Positions 17,393-27,379 of a stretch of 64,000 bases of DNA are shown here, in pieces. A model generated the notes under the pieces. It made no database searches, was not told the DNA's origin, and saw only the letters and a list, made by a program, of their open reading frames with translations. Made by a program: the position numbers and the translations under genes. Within the stretch, counting starts at the first letter, position 1. Each line of letters begins with the position of its first letter. The stretch comes from JADYZU01 sp964540965 (lineage in GTDB: Bacteria > Pseudomonadota > Alphaproteobacteria > Rhodobacterales > Rhodobacteraceae): assembly GCA_964540965.1 (NCBI GenBank), contig CAZIOT010000019.1, positions 4,450 to 68,449 of the forward strand, given 5' to 3'.

Positions 17393-18751
17393 ATGACCGT
17401 GATCTGGGCGGAAACCGCGCTTTTGCCGGGGGGATGGGCCCGCGATGTCGCGGTGACGCTGGGCGCCGACGGGCGGATCGCCGATGTCGCGCCCGGCGCC
17501 GCGGCGCAGGGCCAGCGCGTCGGTTGCCTGCTGCCGGCGCCCGCCAACCTGCATTCCCACGCCTTCCAGCGCGCCATGGCCGGGCTGACCGAACGGCGCG
17601 GCCCTGATCCGCGCGATTCGTTCTGGACTTGGCGGCAGCTGATGTTCCGCTTCCTTGACCGGCTGACGCCCGAGGATGTGCAGGCGGTGACGGCCTTTGC
17701 CCAGATGGAGATGCTCGAGGCCGGTTTCGGCGCAGTGGCCGAGTTCCACTATCTGCACCACCAGCCTGGCGGGCAACCTCATGACAACCCGGCCGAGATG
17801 GCGGCGCGCATCGCCGCGGCCGCGGCCGAGACCGGCATCGGCCTGACCCTGCTGCCGGTGCACTATCAGTTCGGCGGCTGCGACCGGCGGGTGCTAGGTC
17901 CGGGGCAGATCCGCTTTGGCACCACGCCGGACGGGTTCTTGGCACTGCATGCCGCCAGCCGGGCGGCTTTGGCCGCGCTGCCGGCGGATACGGTGCTGGG
18001 TGCTGCCCCCCATTCGCTGCGCGCGGTCGCGCCCGAGGGGCTGCGGCAGGTGGCCGACCTGCCCGGTCCCCTCCACATGCACCTTGCCGAACAGATGGCC
18101 GAGGTTGAGGAAGTGCAAGCCGCGACCGGCAAACGCCCCGTCGAATGGCTGCTGGCGCAGGAAAATGTCGATTCCCGCTGGTGCCTGATCCATTGCACCC
18201 AGATGCAGCCGCACGAGACGTTGGCGCTGGCCGCGACCGGCGCCGTCGCCGGCCTTTGCCCGATCACCGAGGCCAATCTTGGCGACGGCATCTTCGACGG
18301 ATTGCGCTGGATGGATGCCGGCGGGCGGATCGGCATCGGTTCGGACAGCAACCTGCGGCTGTCGCTGGCCGAGGAACTGCGCCAGCTTGACCATTCGCAA
18401 CGGCTGCGCGACCGCAGCCGGGCGGCGCTGGCGACGGCGGACCTCTCGACCGGGCGGCGGCTGTTCGGGGCCGCCTGCGCCGGAGGCGCGCAGGCCGCCG
18501 GCCGGGCCGCGGGGGCCATCGCGCCGGGCCTGTGGGGCGATCTTCTGGCGCTCGACACTGGCCATGTCGACCTTGAGGGGCGCGGGGGCGACACGCTGCT
18601 TGACAGCTTTGTCTTTGCCGGCGGCAATGCCATGGTGGCCGAGGTCTGGTCGGCCGGGCGGCATGTGGTGACGGGCGGGCGCCATGTCGCGCGCGACGCC
18701 ATCGTCGCGCGCTGGCGGCGGGCGCAGGCCGGGCTGCGGGACGCGCTGTGA
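17393..18751 (+). CDS. hutF: Formimidoylglutamate deiminase
   Basis: Amidohydrolase that removes ammonia from N-formimidoyl-L-glutamate to give N-formyl-L-glutamate, which HutG then hydrolyses; its presence marks the two-step branch of histidine breakdown. 452 residues. Metal ligands are in PANLHSHAFQRAM, HMHLAEQ, LIHCTQM and IGSDSNLRLS. AGGGGGC-type ribosome-binding sequence AGGGGGC precedes the ATG. Divergent from hutI; the stop overlaps the hutC GTG start. Confidence 0.96.
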   Translation: MTVIWAETALLPGGWARDVAVTLGADGRIADVAPGAAAQGQRVGCLLPAPANLHSHAFQRAMAGLTERRGPDPRDSFWTWRQLMFRFLDRLTPEDVQAVTAFAQMEMLEAGFGAVAEFHYLHHQPGGQPHDNPAEMAARIAAAAAETGIGLTLLPVHYQFGGCDRRVLGPGQIRFGTTPDGFLALHAASRAALAALPADTVLGAAPHSLRAVAPEGLRQVADLPGPLHMHLAEQMAEVEEVQAATGKRPVEWLLAQENVDSRWCLIHCTQMQPHETLALAATGAVAGLCPITEANLGDGIFDGLRWMDAGGRIGIGSDSNLRLSLAEELRQLDHSQRLRDRSRAALATADLSTGRRLFGAACAGGAQAAGRAAGAIAPGLWGDLLALDTGHVDLEGRGGDTLLDSFVFAGGNAMVAEVWSAGRHVVTGGRHVARDAIVARWRRAQAGLRDAL

Positions 18752-19416
18752 CCGGCTGGCAGGACATCGAGGCCGAGGTGCTGGCCCGCATCCAGTCGCG
18801 CCGCTGGCCGCCCGGCAGCGCGATCCCGAATGAGGCCGACCTTGCCGCCGAATTCGGCGTGGCGCGGGCGACGGTCAACCGCGCGCTGCAGGCGCTGGCC
18901 GAGGCCGGCTGGCTTGACCGCCGGCGGCGGGCGGGCACGCGGGTGGCTCTGTTCCCGGTGCGGCGCGCGACCTTTGCCGTGCCGCTGATCCGCGCCGAGG
19001 TGCGCGATTCGGGCCGCAGCTACGGCCACCGACTGCTCGCCCGCGATCTGGCCGCGCCACCCGAGGCGCTTGGCTTTGGCCCCGGCAAGGCGCTGCATCT
19101 GGTGGCGCTGCATCTGGCCGACGGCGCCGTCCACGCCCACGAGGACCGCTGGATCAACCGCGCCGCGGCGCCGGGCATCGACAGCGCCGACCTGACCGAG
19201 GTCAGCGCCAACGAATGGCTGGTCGGCCACGCGCCCTATACCCATGGCGATTACGAGGTCGGCGCCCGCACCGCCGGCGACCTCGCGCCGTTGTTCGGCT
19301 GCGATCCGGCCGCGGCGCTGGTCACCGTGCGGCGGCGGACCTGGGCCGGCGAACAGCCGGTGACCGAGGTGCGGCTGACCTTTGCGCCGGGGCACCTGAT
19401 CCGCGCGGCGCTGTAG
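18748..19416 (+). CDS. hutC: Histidine utilisation repressor, GntR/HutC family
   Basis: 222 residues: N-terminal GntR winged helix (about 1-70; PNEADLAAEFGVARATVNRAL is the helix-turn-helix) and a C-terminal UTRA ligand domain. Relatives release DNA on binding urocanate. GTG start at 18748 overlaps the hutF stop (GTGA), so the regulator is made from the operon it is expected to repress. Its likely target is the palindrome at 17357-17370. A copy of the multi-hairpin repeat starts five bases after its stop. Confidence 0.93.
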   Translation: MTGWQDIEAEVLARIQSRRWPPGSAIPNEADLAAEFGVARATVNRALQALAEAGWLDRRRRAGTRVALFPVRRATFAVPLIRAEVRDSGRSYGHRLLARDLAAPPEALGFGPGKALHLVALHLADGAVHAHEDRWINRAAAPGIDSADLTEVSANEWLVGHAPYTHGDYEVGARTAGDLAPLFGCDPAAALVTVRRRTWAGEQPVTEVRLTFAPGHLIRAAL

Positions 19417-19420
19417 GGCG

Positions 19421-19640
19421 GGGGCCGGTCCGTGCCGGACCGGCGCAGGAAGAAAGGGGGCCTTCCGCCCCCCTCTTGGCCTGCGGCCAATTCACCCCCC
19501 GAGGATATTTGGGGACGAAGAATGAGGAAAGAGCGGCTCTCCCGTTCATTCTTCGTCCAAAAATATCCCCGCCGGAGGCAAACCTGAGGAGGAGCCGGAG
19601 GCGACGACGAGGCAAAGACTCGGCGCCGCAGGCGCGCCGC
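19421..19640 (+). repeat. Multi-hairpin 3' element, copy A
   Basis: About 220 bases filling the gap between hutC (stop 19416) and the convergent ribokinase gene. In order: hairpin 1 (arms GCCGGTCCG/CGGACCGGC, 19424-19444); a G5/C6 hairpin around CCTTCC (19457-19474); hairpin 3 (TTGGCC/GGCCAA, 19476-19490); a long hairpin with GGATATTTGGGGACGAAG at 19503 returning as TTCGTCCAAAAATATCC ending 19568; a conserved stretch with GGAGGCAAACCTGAGGAGG; and a final GCGCC/GGCGC hairpin (about 19623-19635). The same order is found at 52301-52515 and, reversed, at 23203-23420. Confidence 0.9.
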
Positions 19641-20567
19641 TCAGGAACCGCGGGCGAGGAGCGCGTCGATTTCGGACCTTGCCGGCATCGACGGCGCGGT
19701 GCCGGCGCGCGTCACCGAAATGCCGGCGGTGGCCGAGCCAAAGCGCACCGCCTCGACCGGGGTCATGCCCTCGGCCAGGGCTGCGGCGAAACCGCCGTTG
19801 AACGCGTCGCCCGCGCCCGTCGTCTCGACCACCGGGCCGGCGCGGAACACCGGCACATGCACCGCCTGCCGCCCGTCGCAGTAAAGCGCCCCCTGCCCGC
19901 CCAGCGTGATGACGGCCGCCCCGGCGCCCTTGGCGATCAGCGCGCGGGCTGCCGCCTCGGCCTCGGCCACGTTGGTCACCGGCAGGCCGGTCAGCGCCTC
20001 GGCCTCGGATTCGTTCGGCGTGACGTAATCGCACAGGGCGAGCATGCCGTCCGGCAGCGGGGCGGCGGGGGCCGGGTTCAGGATCGTCATCACCCCGGCC
20101 TCGCGCGCGATCTGCAGCGCGCGCACCGCCGCCGGCAGCGGCTGTTCCAGCTGGGTGACAAAGACCCCGGCGCGGCGGATCAGCAGGTCGTTGGCGTCGA
20201 TATCGGCCTCGGAAATCCGCGCGGCGGCCCCCGGGGCAATGATGATCGCGTTGTTGCCGGTCGCCGCCTCGATAAAGATATAGGCGGCGCCGGTGTAGCT
20301 GTCGGGATCCTCGGTCACCACCGGCGTCACGCCGGCGCGGGTCCAGGTGGCGCGGGCCATGTCGGCAAAGGCATCCGCACCCAGCCGGGTCAGGAAATGC
20401 ACATCGGCCCCGGCGCGCGCCGCCGCGACCGACTGGTTCGATCCCTTGCCGCCCGGCCCCAGAACGAAGGACTGACCCAGGATCGTCTCGCCCAGCTTCG
20501 GCTGCCGCTCGGCGCGATAGGCGGTGTCGGCGACGAACACGCCCAGGATGACGACGGGTTTCGGCAT
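19641..20567 (-). CDS. rbsK: Ribokinase
   Basis: PfkB-family sugar kinase, most like ribokinase, making ribose-5-phosphate from ribose. 308 residues. GPGGKGSNQSVAAARAG is the N-terminal signature and VVETTGAGDAFNGGF holds the catalytic Asp and anion hole. The start at 20567 (MPKPVV) is set by AAGGAG 8 bases upstream; an ATG at 20582 would swallow that site. Last gene of a minus-strand group with a mutarotase and an ABC ATPase. Another sugar substrate is possible because the family is broad. Confidence 0.92.
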   Translation of the reverse strand: MPKPVVILGVFVADTAYRAERQPKLGETILGQSFVLGPGGKGSNQSVAAARAGADVHFLTRLGADAFADMARATWTRAGVTPVVTEDPDSYTGAAYIFIEAATGNNAIIIAPGAAARISEADIDANDLLIRRAGVFVTQLEQPLPAAVRALQIAREAGVMTILNPAPAAPLPDGMLALCDYVTPNESEAEALTGLPVTNVAEAEAAARALIAKGAGAAVITLGGQGALYCDGRQAVHVPVFRAGPVVETTGAGDAFNGGFAAALAEGMTPVEAVRFGSATAGISVTRAGTAPSMPARSEIDALLARGS

Positions 20568-20578
20568 GGCATTCTCCT

Positions 20579-21556
20579 TCATGGGGCGATGGCGAGGGTT
20601 TCGCCGATGTCGAGGACAACCGGTGCCGGCAGCCCCGGCCGCGCGGCACCGGCAAAGCGGATGAGGTCATCGGCGGGGCTGTCGGGCGACAGGGCAAAGG
20701 TGCCCCAGTGCATGGCGACAGCCTGCCCGGCCCCGACCGCCGCGGCAATATCAAGCGCATGTTCCGGGCAGGCATGGACATCGCCCACCACCCGTTCCGG
20801 CGCCCAGGCACCGATCGGCACCAGCGCCAGATCGAACGGGCCAAGCCGGGCGCCGATCTCAGCATGAACCGGGCCGTGGGCGGTATCGCCGGCGTGGAAC
20901 AGCGAAACCTCGCCGGCCCGCAGCGCCCAGCCCAGCGCCGGATGCGGCGCCAGTCCGATCATGTCGCGCCGGCCATAGTGCAACGCCGGCGTGGCGGTGA
21001 CGGTCAGCCCGCCAAAGCTGCGGCTGTCCCAGGCGGGCAGCGCCAGCACCGCGGCAAAGCCCAGAAGGTCCGGATCGGGGGTCAGGTCCGGTGGCCCGAC
21101 CAGCACCGCATCGGGAAAGGCCCGGGCGATGCCGCGCAGCGTCGGCAGGTCGTAATGGTCGTGATCCTCGTGGCTGACCAGCACCAGATCCACCCGGTCG
21201 AGCGCCAGAATCGGCGCTGCCGCGAGGCGCGGCGGCGACAGCGGCGTGCCCAGCCGGTCCGACAGGATCGGATCGACCAGCACCGATTGCCCGCCCAGCC
21301 GGATCAGAAAGCCGGAATGGCCCAGCCATGTCACCGTTCCGTCCCGCAGCGCGGCCCCGGCCAGCGCCCGGGTCGCCGGGGCGCCGCTGGCCTGGGGTGG
21401 CAGCAGGATCGAATCGGCGACGATGCCCAAAAGGCAGAGGGCGCGGAACGGTTCAGGCAATTGCGGCAGGCGCGGCGACGCCGGCCCCATTTCGGGCGGC
21501 AAGGCGCAGGCCGCCGTCAGTGCCATCATCATGACCGCAGGCCAGGCTGGCCGCAT
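20579..21556 (-). CDS. MBL-fold hydrolase, probable lipoprotein (UlaG/NAPE-PLD-like)
   Basis: 325 residues. The N-terminus has a lipoprotein signal with lipobox LTAAC (Cys17), so the enzyme is probably tethered in the periplasm. The metal site is SHEDHDHYDLP (an HxxHxHxD variant of HxHxDH). VTWLGHSGFLIRLGG and LFHAGDTAHGP resemble the RomA/NAPE-PLD-like branch of the metallo-beta-lactamase superfamily. Substrate unknown. It sits between the mutarotase and ribokinase genes; its stop is 12 bases before the rbsK start, and rbsK's ribosome site lies in that gap. Confidence 0.8.
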   Translation of the reverse strand: MRPAWPAVMMMALTAACALPPEMGPASPRLPQLPEPFRALCLLGIVADSILLPPQASGAPATRALAGAALRDGTVTWLGHSGFLIRLGGQSVLVDPILSDRLGTPLSPPRLAAAPILALDRVDLVLVSHEDHDHYDLPTLRGIARAFPDAVLVGPPDLTPDPDLLGFAAVLALPAWDSRSFGGLTVTATPALHYGRRDMIGLAPHPALGWALRAGEVSLFHAGDTAHGPVHAEIGARLGPFDLALVPIGAWAPERVVGDVHACPEHALDIAAAVGAGQAVAMHWGTFALSPDSPADDLIRFAGAARPGLPAPVVLDIGETLAIAP

Positions 21557-21563
21557 CGCCGGA

Positions 21564-22016
21564 TCAGACCGCGGGCGGGATCACGCCCTTGCGCAGGATG
21601 AAGCAGCCATAGAACCGCCGCTCGCCGGTCTGGATCACGGCATAGGCCTCGCGCGCGCGGTCGTAGAAATCAAAGCGTTCGATGCCGATCATCGGCCGCG
21701 GCCGGCCCTCGGCGGCGTCGATCTCGGCCTGGACCTCGGCATGGACCGGCGGAATGGTGTCAGGTTCGCCGACGATCTGCATGCGGCCGGCGAAATCCTC
21801 GAAAAAGGTATCCAGCGGCAGGACCGAGAGCACGGCGCGCAGCGCCTCGGCCGCCGACAGATTCTCCATCCGCAACAGATCGCCATAGACCGTCTGGCGG
21901 GCAATGGAATCGGCCGGGAAATTCGTGTCGGCGATGACCAGCGCATCGCCATGGCCCATCGCGCGCAGCACATACAGCACATCGGCATTCAGCCGGTTGT
22001 CGATACCCTTGAGCAT
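21564..22016 (-). CDS. RbsD/FucU-family sugar mutarotase
   Basis: 150 residues of the RbsD/FucU family, which interconverts anomers of fucose or ribose so that transporter and kinase receive the right form. MLKGIDNRLNADVLYVLRAMGHGDALVIADTNFP is the diagnostic N-terminus with the catalytic His; the C-terminus RRFYGCFILRKGVI is also typical. Closer to FucU than RbsD by the 'LRAMGHGD' form, though it lies with rbsK. GGGAGG precedes the start at 22016. Confidence 0.88.
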   Translation of the reverse strand: MLKGIDNRLNADVLYVLRAMGHGDALVIADTNFPADSIARQTVYGDLLRMENLSAAEALRAVLSVLPLDTFFEDFAGRMQIVGEPDTIPPVHAEVQAEIDAAEGRPRPMIGIERFDFYDRAREAYAVIQTGERRFYGCFILRKGVIPPAV

Positions 22017-22053
22017 GTCGCCTCCCCCGTGGCCCGTCTGCCGGTTCCGCCTG

Positions 22054-23106
<1,053 letters not shown>

Positions 23107-23202
23107 GCGGACGCCTCCCCTTTTGGGCAGTGGTAGCGCAGGCCCGCGGGGCTGTCCACCGCGCTGGCATTCTAACATGTCAGCACCAGACCCGATCCTG
23201 CC

Positions 23203-23420
23203 TTGCGGAGCGCCTTCGGCGCGGAGTCCTTGCCTCGTCGTCGGCTTCGCCTCCTCCTCAGGTTTGCCTCCGGCGGGGATATTTATGGACGAAGAATGGG
23301 CAAAGAGCTGTTCTTTCCCCATTCTTCGTCCCCAAATATCCTCAGGGGGTGAATGCGCCGCAAGGCGCAGAGGGGGGCGGAAGGCCCCCTTTTCTTCCTT
23401 CGCCGGGCTTCAGCCCGGCG
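23203..23420 (-). repeat. Multi-hairpin 3' element, copy B
   Basis: Copy in reverse orientation, so it follows the minus-strand nnrDE gene as copies A and C follow their genes. Hairpin 1 (CGCCGGGCT/AGCCCGGCG) is 23401-23420, 19 bases past the nnrDE stop. Next come the G/C-run hairpin around CCTTCC, the TGCGCC/GGCGCA hairpin, the long ATATTT hairpin (23277-23343) and the terminal GCGCC/GGCGC hairpin. It occupies most of the 333-base gap 23107-23439. The remaining 96 bases next to the ABC gene should hold that gene's promoter, but I see no clear -35/-10 pair. Confidence 0.9.
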
Positions 23421-23439
23421 CCCCCAGCCAGTCACCGGC

Positions 23440-25170
23440 CTATCCGACACCCAGATCGCGCAGCACCCGGGGCAGCATCTCGGGCAGATCCTCGGCGATC
23501 AGGCCGGGGCCAAAGGCGCGGGCGGCCTCGACATGCAGGAAAGCGGCGGTTTCTGCGGCGGCGGCCGGGGGCTGGCCGCGGGCCATCAGGCCGCCGATCA
23601 GGCCCGACAGCACATCGCCCGACCCGGCGGTGGCCAGCCAGGGCGCGGCGCGGCCGTAGGCCGCGGAATGAAGAACCATCTGCCCCTCTGGACCGGCGAT
23701 GACGGTATCGGCCCCTTTCAGTAGCACCCATGCCCCGATGGCGCGCGCGGCATCCCGTGCGGCGTCTCCCCTGGAATAGAGCGGCGCGCGTTCGGCGGCG
23801 AGGGCGGCGCGATGGGCCTCGGCGTCGGCCCGCCAGGCGGCGAGGCGGGCGGGATCATGTTCCTGCTGGCGCAGCCCCGGCGGCGCGGCAGGCCCGGCGA
23901 GCCTTTCGGCCAGATCGGGCCAGAGCCGGGCGAATTCGCCGCCATGCGGGGTCAGCACGCAATCGGGATGGACGGCGGCGCGCAGCGCGGGGTCTTGCGC
24001 GATCAGCGACAGGGCATCGGCATCCAGAACCGTCCTGCGCCGCGCCGCCAGCACCGCGGCGACCAGCGCGGCGGCGCGGTCGTCAAGGCCAAGGCCGGGG
24101 CCGACGACGAGGGCCGATATGCGCGCATCGCCGGCCAGCCAGCCGGCAAGGTCAACGGCATCCTTCACCCCGCGCAGCATCACCGCCGTCAGCGCCGGGG
24201 CGATGAAGGCCGCAGAACCGGTCGGGGCCGCCAGCGTCACCAGCCCCGCGCCGATCCGCAGGGCCGCGCGGGCCGCAAGCCGCGCCGCCCCCGACCGTTC
24301 CGCCGGGCCGGACAGGATGACGGCGTGGCCATAGTCGAATTTGTGGTCCCGGCCCTTGCCCAGCACGAGGGCGGGCGCAAAAATCCGCGTCAGGGGCGAG
24401 GGGCTGTCGTCGCGCGGCGGCACCAGCCGGACGACCGGCGCGGCCGGCAGCCCGGCCTTGCGCAGGGCCAGGGGCGACAGGTCGCGCAGGCCGATGTCGG
24501 CCACCGCCAGCCGCCCGCAAAGCCTAGGGCCAAGGCCCAGAAAATGGCCGGGTTTCGGCGCGTGGAAGGTGACGGTCAGCGCCGCGTGCAGGGCGTCCGT
24601 GTCGTCGCCCCGGGGGCGGCCCGGCAGATGCCCGCTGTCAAGGCAAAGCCCCGACGGCGCGTCGACCGCCACCGTGCGCGGCTGGTAATGGCCGCGATCG
24701 CCATTGCGGCCGCCCATGTGCGACAGGACCATCGCCACCTTGCCGGCCGGGGCCCGCGTCAGGCCCGCGCCAAAGATCGCATCGACATAAAGGTCGCTTG
24801 CCGGCCCCTGCCGCAGCTCCGCTTCGGTCAGGGGCCCGGTCGCGGGCGCTGGCCCTTTCGTCCAGCGAGCGTGGTTGGCCGCGGCATCCGGCGGCAGGCG
24901 CGCCGGGTCGCCGGAAAACAGCACCCGCACCTGCCAGCCCCGGTCGCGCAAGAGCCGCGCCACCACGAATCCGTCGCCGCCGTTGTTGCCCGGTCCGCAC
25001 AGGACCGTCGCACTGTGGCTGCCCTGTGCAAGCTCTGGCCATTCGGCCAACACGGCGGCCACCACCCCTGCGCCGGCGCGCTCCATCAGGTCCAGTCCGG
25101 TGACGACTCCAGCGCCTATCGCCGCCTGTTCGATGGCGCGCATCCGGGCAGCGGTGACGAGTTCGGTCAT
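23440..25170 (-). CDS. nnr: Bifunctional NAD(P)H-hydrate epimerase / ADP-dependent NAD(P)H-hydrate dehydratase
   Basis: Repairs NADHX and NADPHX, damaged hydrated nicotinamide cofactors. 576 residues: the N-terminal YjeF epimerase domain (about 1-215; VLCGPGNNGGDGFVVARLL is its signature) and the C-terminal YjeF/ribokinase-like dehydratase domain (about 225-576; LTPHGGEFARL and GSGDVLSGLIGGL at the active site). Divergent from glnB, a pairing often seen in this family of bacteria. Fused architecture is the usual bacterial form. Confidence 0.95.
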   Translation of the reverse strand: MTELVTAARMRAIEQAAIGAGVVTGLDLMERAGAGVVAAVLAEWPELAQGSHSATVLCGPGNNGGDGFVVARLLRDRGWQVRVLFSGDPARLPPDAAANHARWTKGPAPATGPLTEAELRQGPASDLYVDAIFGAGLTRAPAGKVAMVLSHMGGRNGDRGHYQPRTVAVDAPSGLCLDSGHLPGRPRGDDTDALHAALTVTFHAPKPGHFLGLGPRLCGRLAVADIGLRDLSPLALRKAGLPAAPVVRLVPPRDDSPSPLTRIFAPALVLGKGRDHKFDYGHAVILSGPAERSGAARLAARAALRIGAGLVTLAAPTGSAAFIAPALTAVMLRGVKDAVDLAGWLAGDARISALVVGPGLGLDDRAAALVAAVLAARRRTVLDADALSLIAQDPALRAAVHPDCVLTPHGGEFARLWPDLAERLAGPAAPPGLRQQEHDPARLAAWRADAEAHRAALAAERAPLYSRGDAARDAARAIGAWVLLKGADTVIAGPEGQMVLHSAAYGRAAPWLATAGSGDVLSGLIGGLMARGQPPAAAAETAAFLHVEAARAFGPGLIAEDLPEMLPRVLRDLGVG

Positions 25171-25345
25171 TTTGCCGTCATTCCGGTTCTCGAACAGCCC
25201 ATTCGCGCATCACTCTGCCTGTTTTTTAGTCGACGCGTGGCGATTTCCTCCGGACGCCGCAAGTCGGTTCGGACCCCGCATTGCCCCCGCCACGCCCCCA
25301 TGTTTTCACCTGCCCGAACACGAGGACAAGGGGGAGCAGGCCGCG

Positions 25346-25684
25346 ATGAAGAAGATCGAAGCGATCATCAAGCCGTTCAAGCTCGACGAGGTCAAGGAGG
25401 CGCTGCAGGACGTCGGCGTCCAGGGCCTGTCCGTGATCGAGGTCAAGGGCTTTGGCCGCCAGAAGGGCCATACCGAACTGTATCGCGGCGCCGAATATGT
25501 CGTCGATTTCCTGCCCAAGGTGAAGATCGAGGTGATCCTGCCCGACGATCAGGTCGACGGCGCGATTGCCGCGATCATCGGCGCCGCCAAGACCGACAAG
25601 ATCGGCGACGGCAAGATCTTTGTCAGCCCCGTTGAACAGGCGATCCGCATCCGCACCGGCGAGACCGGCGACGACGCGCTGTGA
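25346..25684 (+). CDS. glnB: Nitrogen regulatory protein P-II
   Basis: 112-residue trimeric P-II signal protein that reads 2-oxoglutarate and ATP/ADP and controls glutamine synthetase adenylylation and NtrB. MKKIEAIIKPFKLDEVKEAL is the standard N-terminus; the T-loop GRQKGHTELYRGAEY holds the Tyr that GlnD uridylylates. Immediately upstream of glnA with a 36-base gap, the classical alphaproteobacterial glnBA operon, which favours GlnB over GlnK. No sigma-54 promoter was recognised in the 175-base upstream gap. Confidence 0.97.
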   Translation: MKKIEAIIKPFKLDEVKEALQDVGVQGLSVIEVKGFGRQKGHTELYRGAEYVVDFLPKVKIEVILPDDQVDGAIAAIIGAAKTDKIGDGKIFVSPVEQAIRIRTGETGDDAL

Positions 25685-25720
25685 CGCCTGCCAGAATTCC
25701 ACAGAGGAAGAACTACTGAG

Positions 25721-27124
25721 ATGAGCAACAAGCTACTCGATCTTATCAAGGATGAGGGCGCCGACTACGTCGACATCCGCTTTACCGACCCGCGCGGCAA
25801 GCTTCAGCATGTGACCGTCGTCGCCGATCTGGTCGACGAGGATTTCATCGAGGAAGGCTTCATGTTCGACGGCTCGTCGATCGCCGGCTGGAAGTCGATC
25901 GACCAGTCCGACATGAAGCTGATGCCCGATTGCGACAGCGCCTATGTCGATCCGTTCTTTGCCGAAAAGACCATCTGCGTGCATTGCAACGTGGTCGAGC
26001 CCGACACCGGCGAGGCCTATGAACGCGACCCGCGCGGCACCGCTCTCAAGGCCGAGGCCTATCTCAAGTCGACCGGCATCGGCGACAGCGCCTTCATGGG
26101 CCCCGAGGCGGAATTCTTCCTGTTCGACAACGTCCGCTTCCAGGTCGCCATGAACAAGGTGTCCTTCGAGGTCGATGGCGTCGATGCCGCCTGGAACAGC
26201 GATGCCGAATTCGAGGCCGGCAACATGGGCCACCGTCCCGGCATCAAGGGCGGCTATTTCCCGCTGCCGCCGATCGACGATGCGCAGGACCTGCGGTCGG
26301 AAATGCTCTCGACGATGAAGCGCATGGGCATGAAGGTGGACAAGCACCACCACGAGGTCGCGTCCACGCAGCATGAACTCGGCATTATCTTCGGCACGCT
26401 GACCAAGCAGGCCGACGAGATCCTGAAATACAAATACGTCATCCACAACGTCGCGCAGGCCTATGGCAAGACCGCGACCTTCATGCCCAAGCCCATCGCG
26501 GGCGACAACGGCAGCGGCATGCATGTCAACATGTCGATCTGGAAGGACGGCAAGCCGCTGTTCGCCGGCGACAAATACGCCGACCTGAGCCAGGAGGCGC
26601 TGTGGTACATCGGCGGCATCCTCAAGCACGCCAAGGCGCTGAACGCGATCACCAACCCCGGCACCAACAGCTACAAGCGGCTGATCCCCGGCTTCGAGGC
26701 GCCGGTGCTGCGGGCCTATTCGGCGCGCAACCGGTCGGGCTGCATCCGCATTCCGTGGTCGGAATCGCCCAAGGCCAAGCGTGTCGAGGCGCGGTTCCCC
26801 GATCCCTCGGCCAACCCCTATCTGGCCTTCGCCGCGCTCTTGATGGCCGGCATCGACGGCATCCGCAACAAGATCGACCCCGGCCCCTCGTCGGACAAGG
26901 ATCTGTATGACCTGCCGCCCGAGGAACTGGCGCAGATCCCCACCGTCTGCGGTTCGCTGCGCGAGGCGCTGTACGAGCTGGAGAAGGACCACGATTTCCT
27001 GCTGGCCGGCGGCGTGTTCACCCGCGACCAGCTGGAAGGCTACATGGCTCTGAAGTGGGAAGAGGTCTATGCCTTTGAACACACGCCGCATCCGGTGGAA
27101 TACAAGATGTACTATTCCTGCTGA
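25721..27124 (+). CDS. glnA: Type I glutamine synthetase
   Basis: Makes glutamine from glutamate, ammonia and ATP. 467 residues, typical of GSI-beta. MFDGSSIAGWKSI, the metal/glutamate segment GPEAEFFLFD, NGSGMHVNMSIWKDG, and the adenylylation-site loop DLYDLPPEE (Tyr) are all present, so activity is probably controlled by GlnE adenylylation under P-II. AAGAACTACTGAG and AGAGGAAG lie ahead of the ATG. A strong intrinsic terminator follows. Confidence 0.98.
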   Translation: MSNKLLDLIKDEGADYVDIRFTDPRGKLQHVTVVADLVDEDFIEEGFMFDGSSIAGWKSIDQSDMKLMPDCDSAYVDPFFAEKTICVHCNVVEPDTGEAYERDPRGTALKAEAYLKSTGIGDSAFMGPEAEFFLFDNVRFQVAMNKVSFEVDGVDAAWNSDAEFEAGNMGHRPGIKGGYFPLPPIDDAQDLRSEMLSTMKRMGMKVDKHHHEVASTQHELGIIFGTLTKQADEILKYKYVIHNVAQAYGKTATFMPKPIAGDNGSGMHVNMSIWKDGKPLFAGDKYADLSQEALWYIGGILKHAKALNAITNPGTNSYKRLIPGFEAPVLRAYSARNRSGCIRIPWSESPKAKRVEARFPDPSANPYLAFAALLMAGIDGIRNKIDPGPSSDKDLYDLPPEELAQIPTVCGSLREALYELEKDHDFLLAGGVFTRDQLEGYMALKWEEVYAFEHTPHPVEYKMYYSC

Positions 27125-27146
27125 TCCGGTTTCCGGTTCGGCAACG

Positions 27147-27175
27147 AAAGGCCCGGGCACCCCGCCCGGGCCTTT
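27147..27175 (+). terminator. Intrinsic terminator after glnA
   Basis: Perfect 12-base stem: AAAGGCCCGGGC (27147-27158), loop ACCCC, GCCCGGGCCTTT (27164-27175), followed by CGCCTTTTC. It lies 23 bases after the glnA stop and closes the glnBA operon. Confidence 0.9.
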
Positions 27176-27379
27176 CGCCTTTTCTGCGGCGCCCCTGATG
27201 TGCCGCGCCTCAGGCTGCAACCGATTGCAGCGACAAACGCCACCAGTCCCGCGGTTTGTCTTTGCGGCGGAAACAGGTCAGGACCGCGATGGAATACCAC
27301 CTTCTTTCCGCAACTGTTGCCGAAACTGGTCGCATTTCACCTTCAGATTGCAGGGACCGAATGCCTTCTGGAGGCCGTG

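Noticed and set aside
23107..23439. A hypothetical protein in the 333-base gap between the ABC ATPase and nnrDE
   Set aside because: Open frames there are translations of the multi-hairpin repeat, which also yields similar frames at the other two copies.
25733..27220. A 495-codon minus-strand frame opposite glnA
   Set aside because: Antisense shadow of a highly conserved gene.
27214..27231. Small hairpin GCTGCAA/TTGCAGC downstream of the glnA terminator
   Set aside because: Seven pairs in a 255-base GC-rich gap is weak; no riboswitch or attenuator feature accompanies it.
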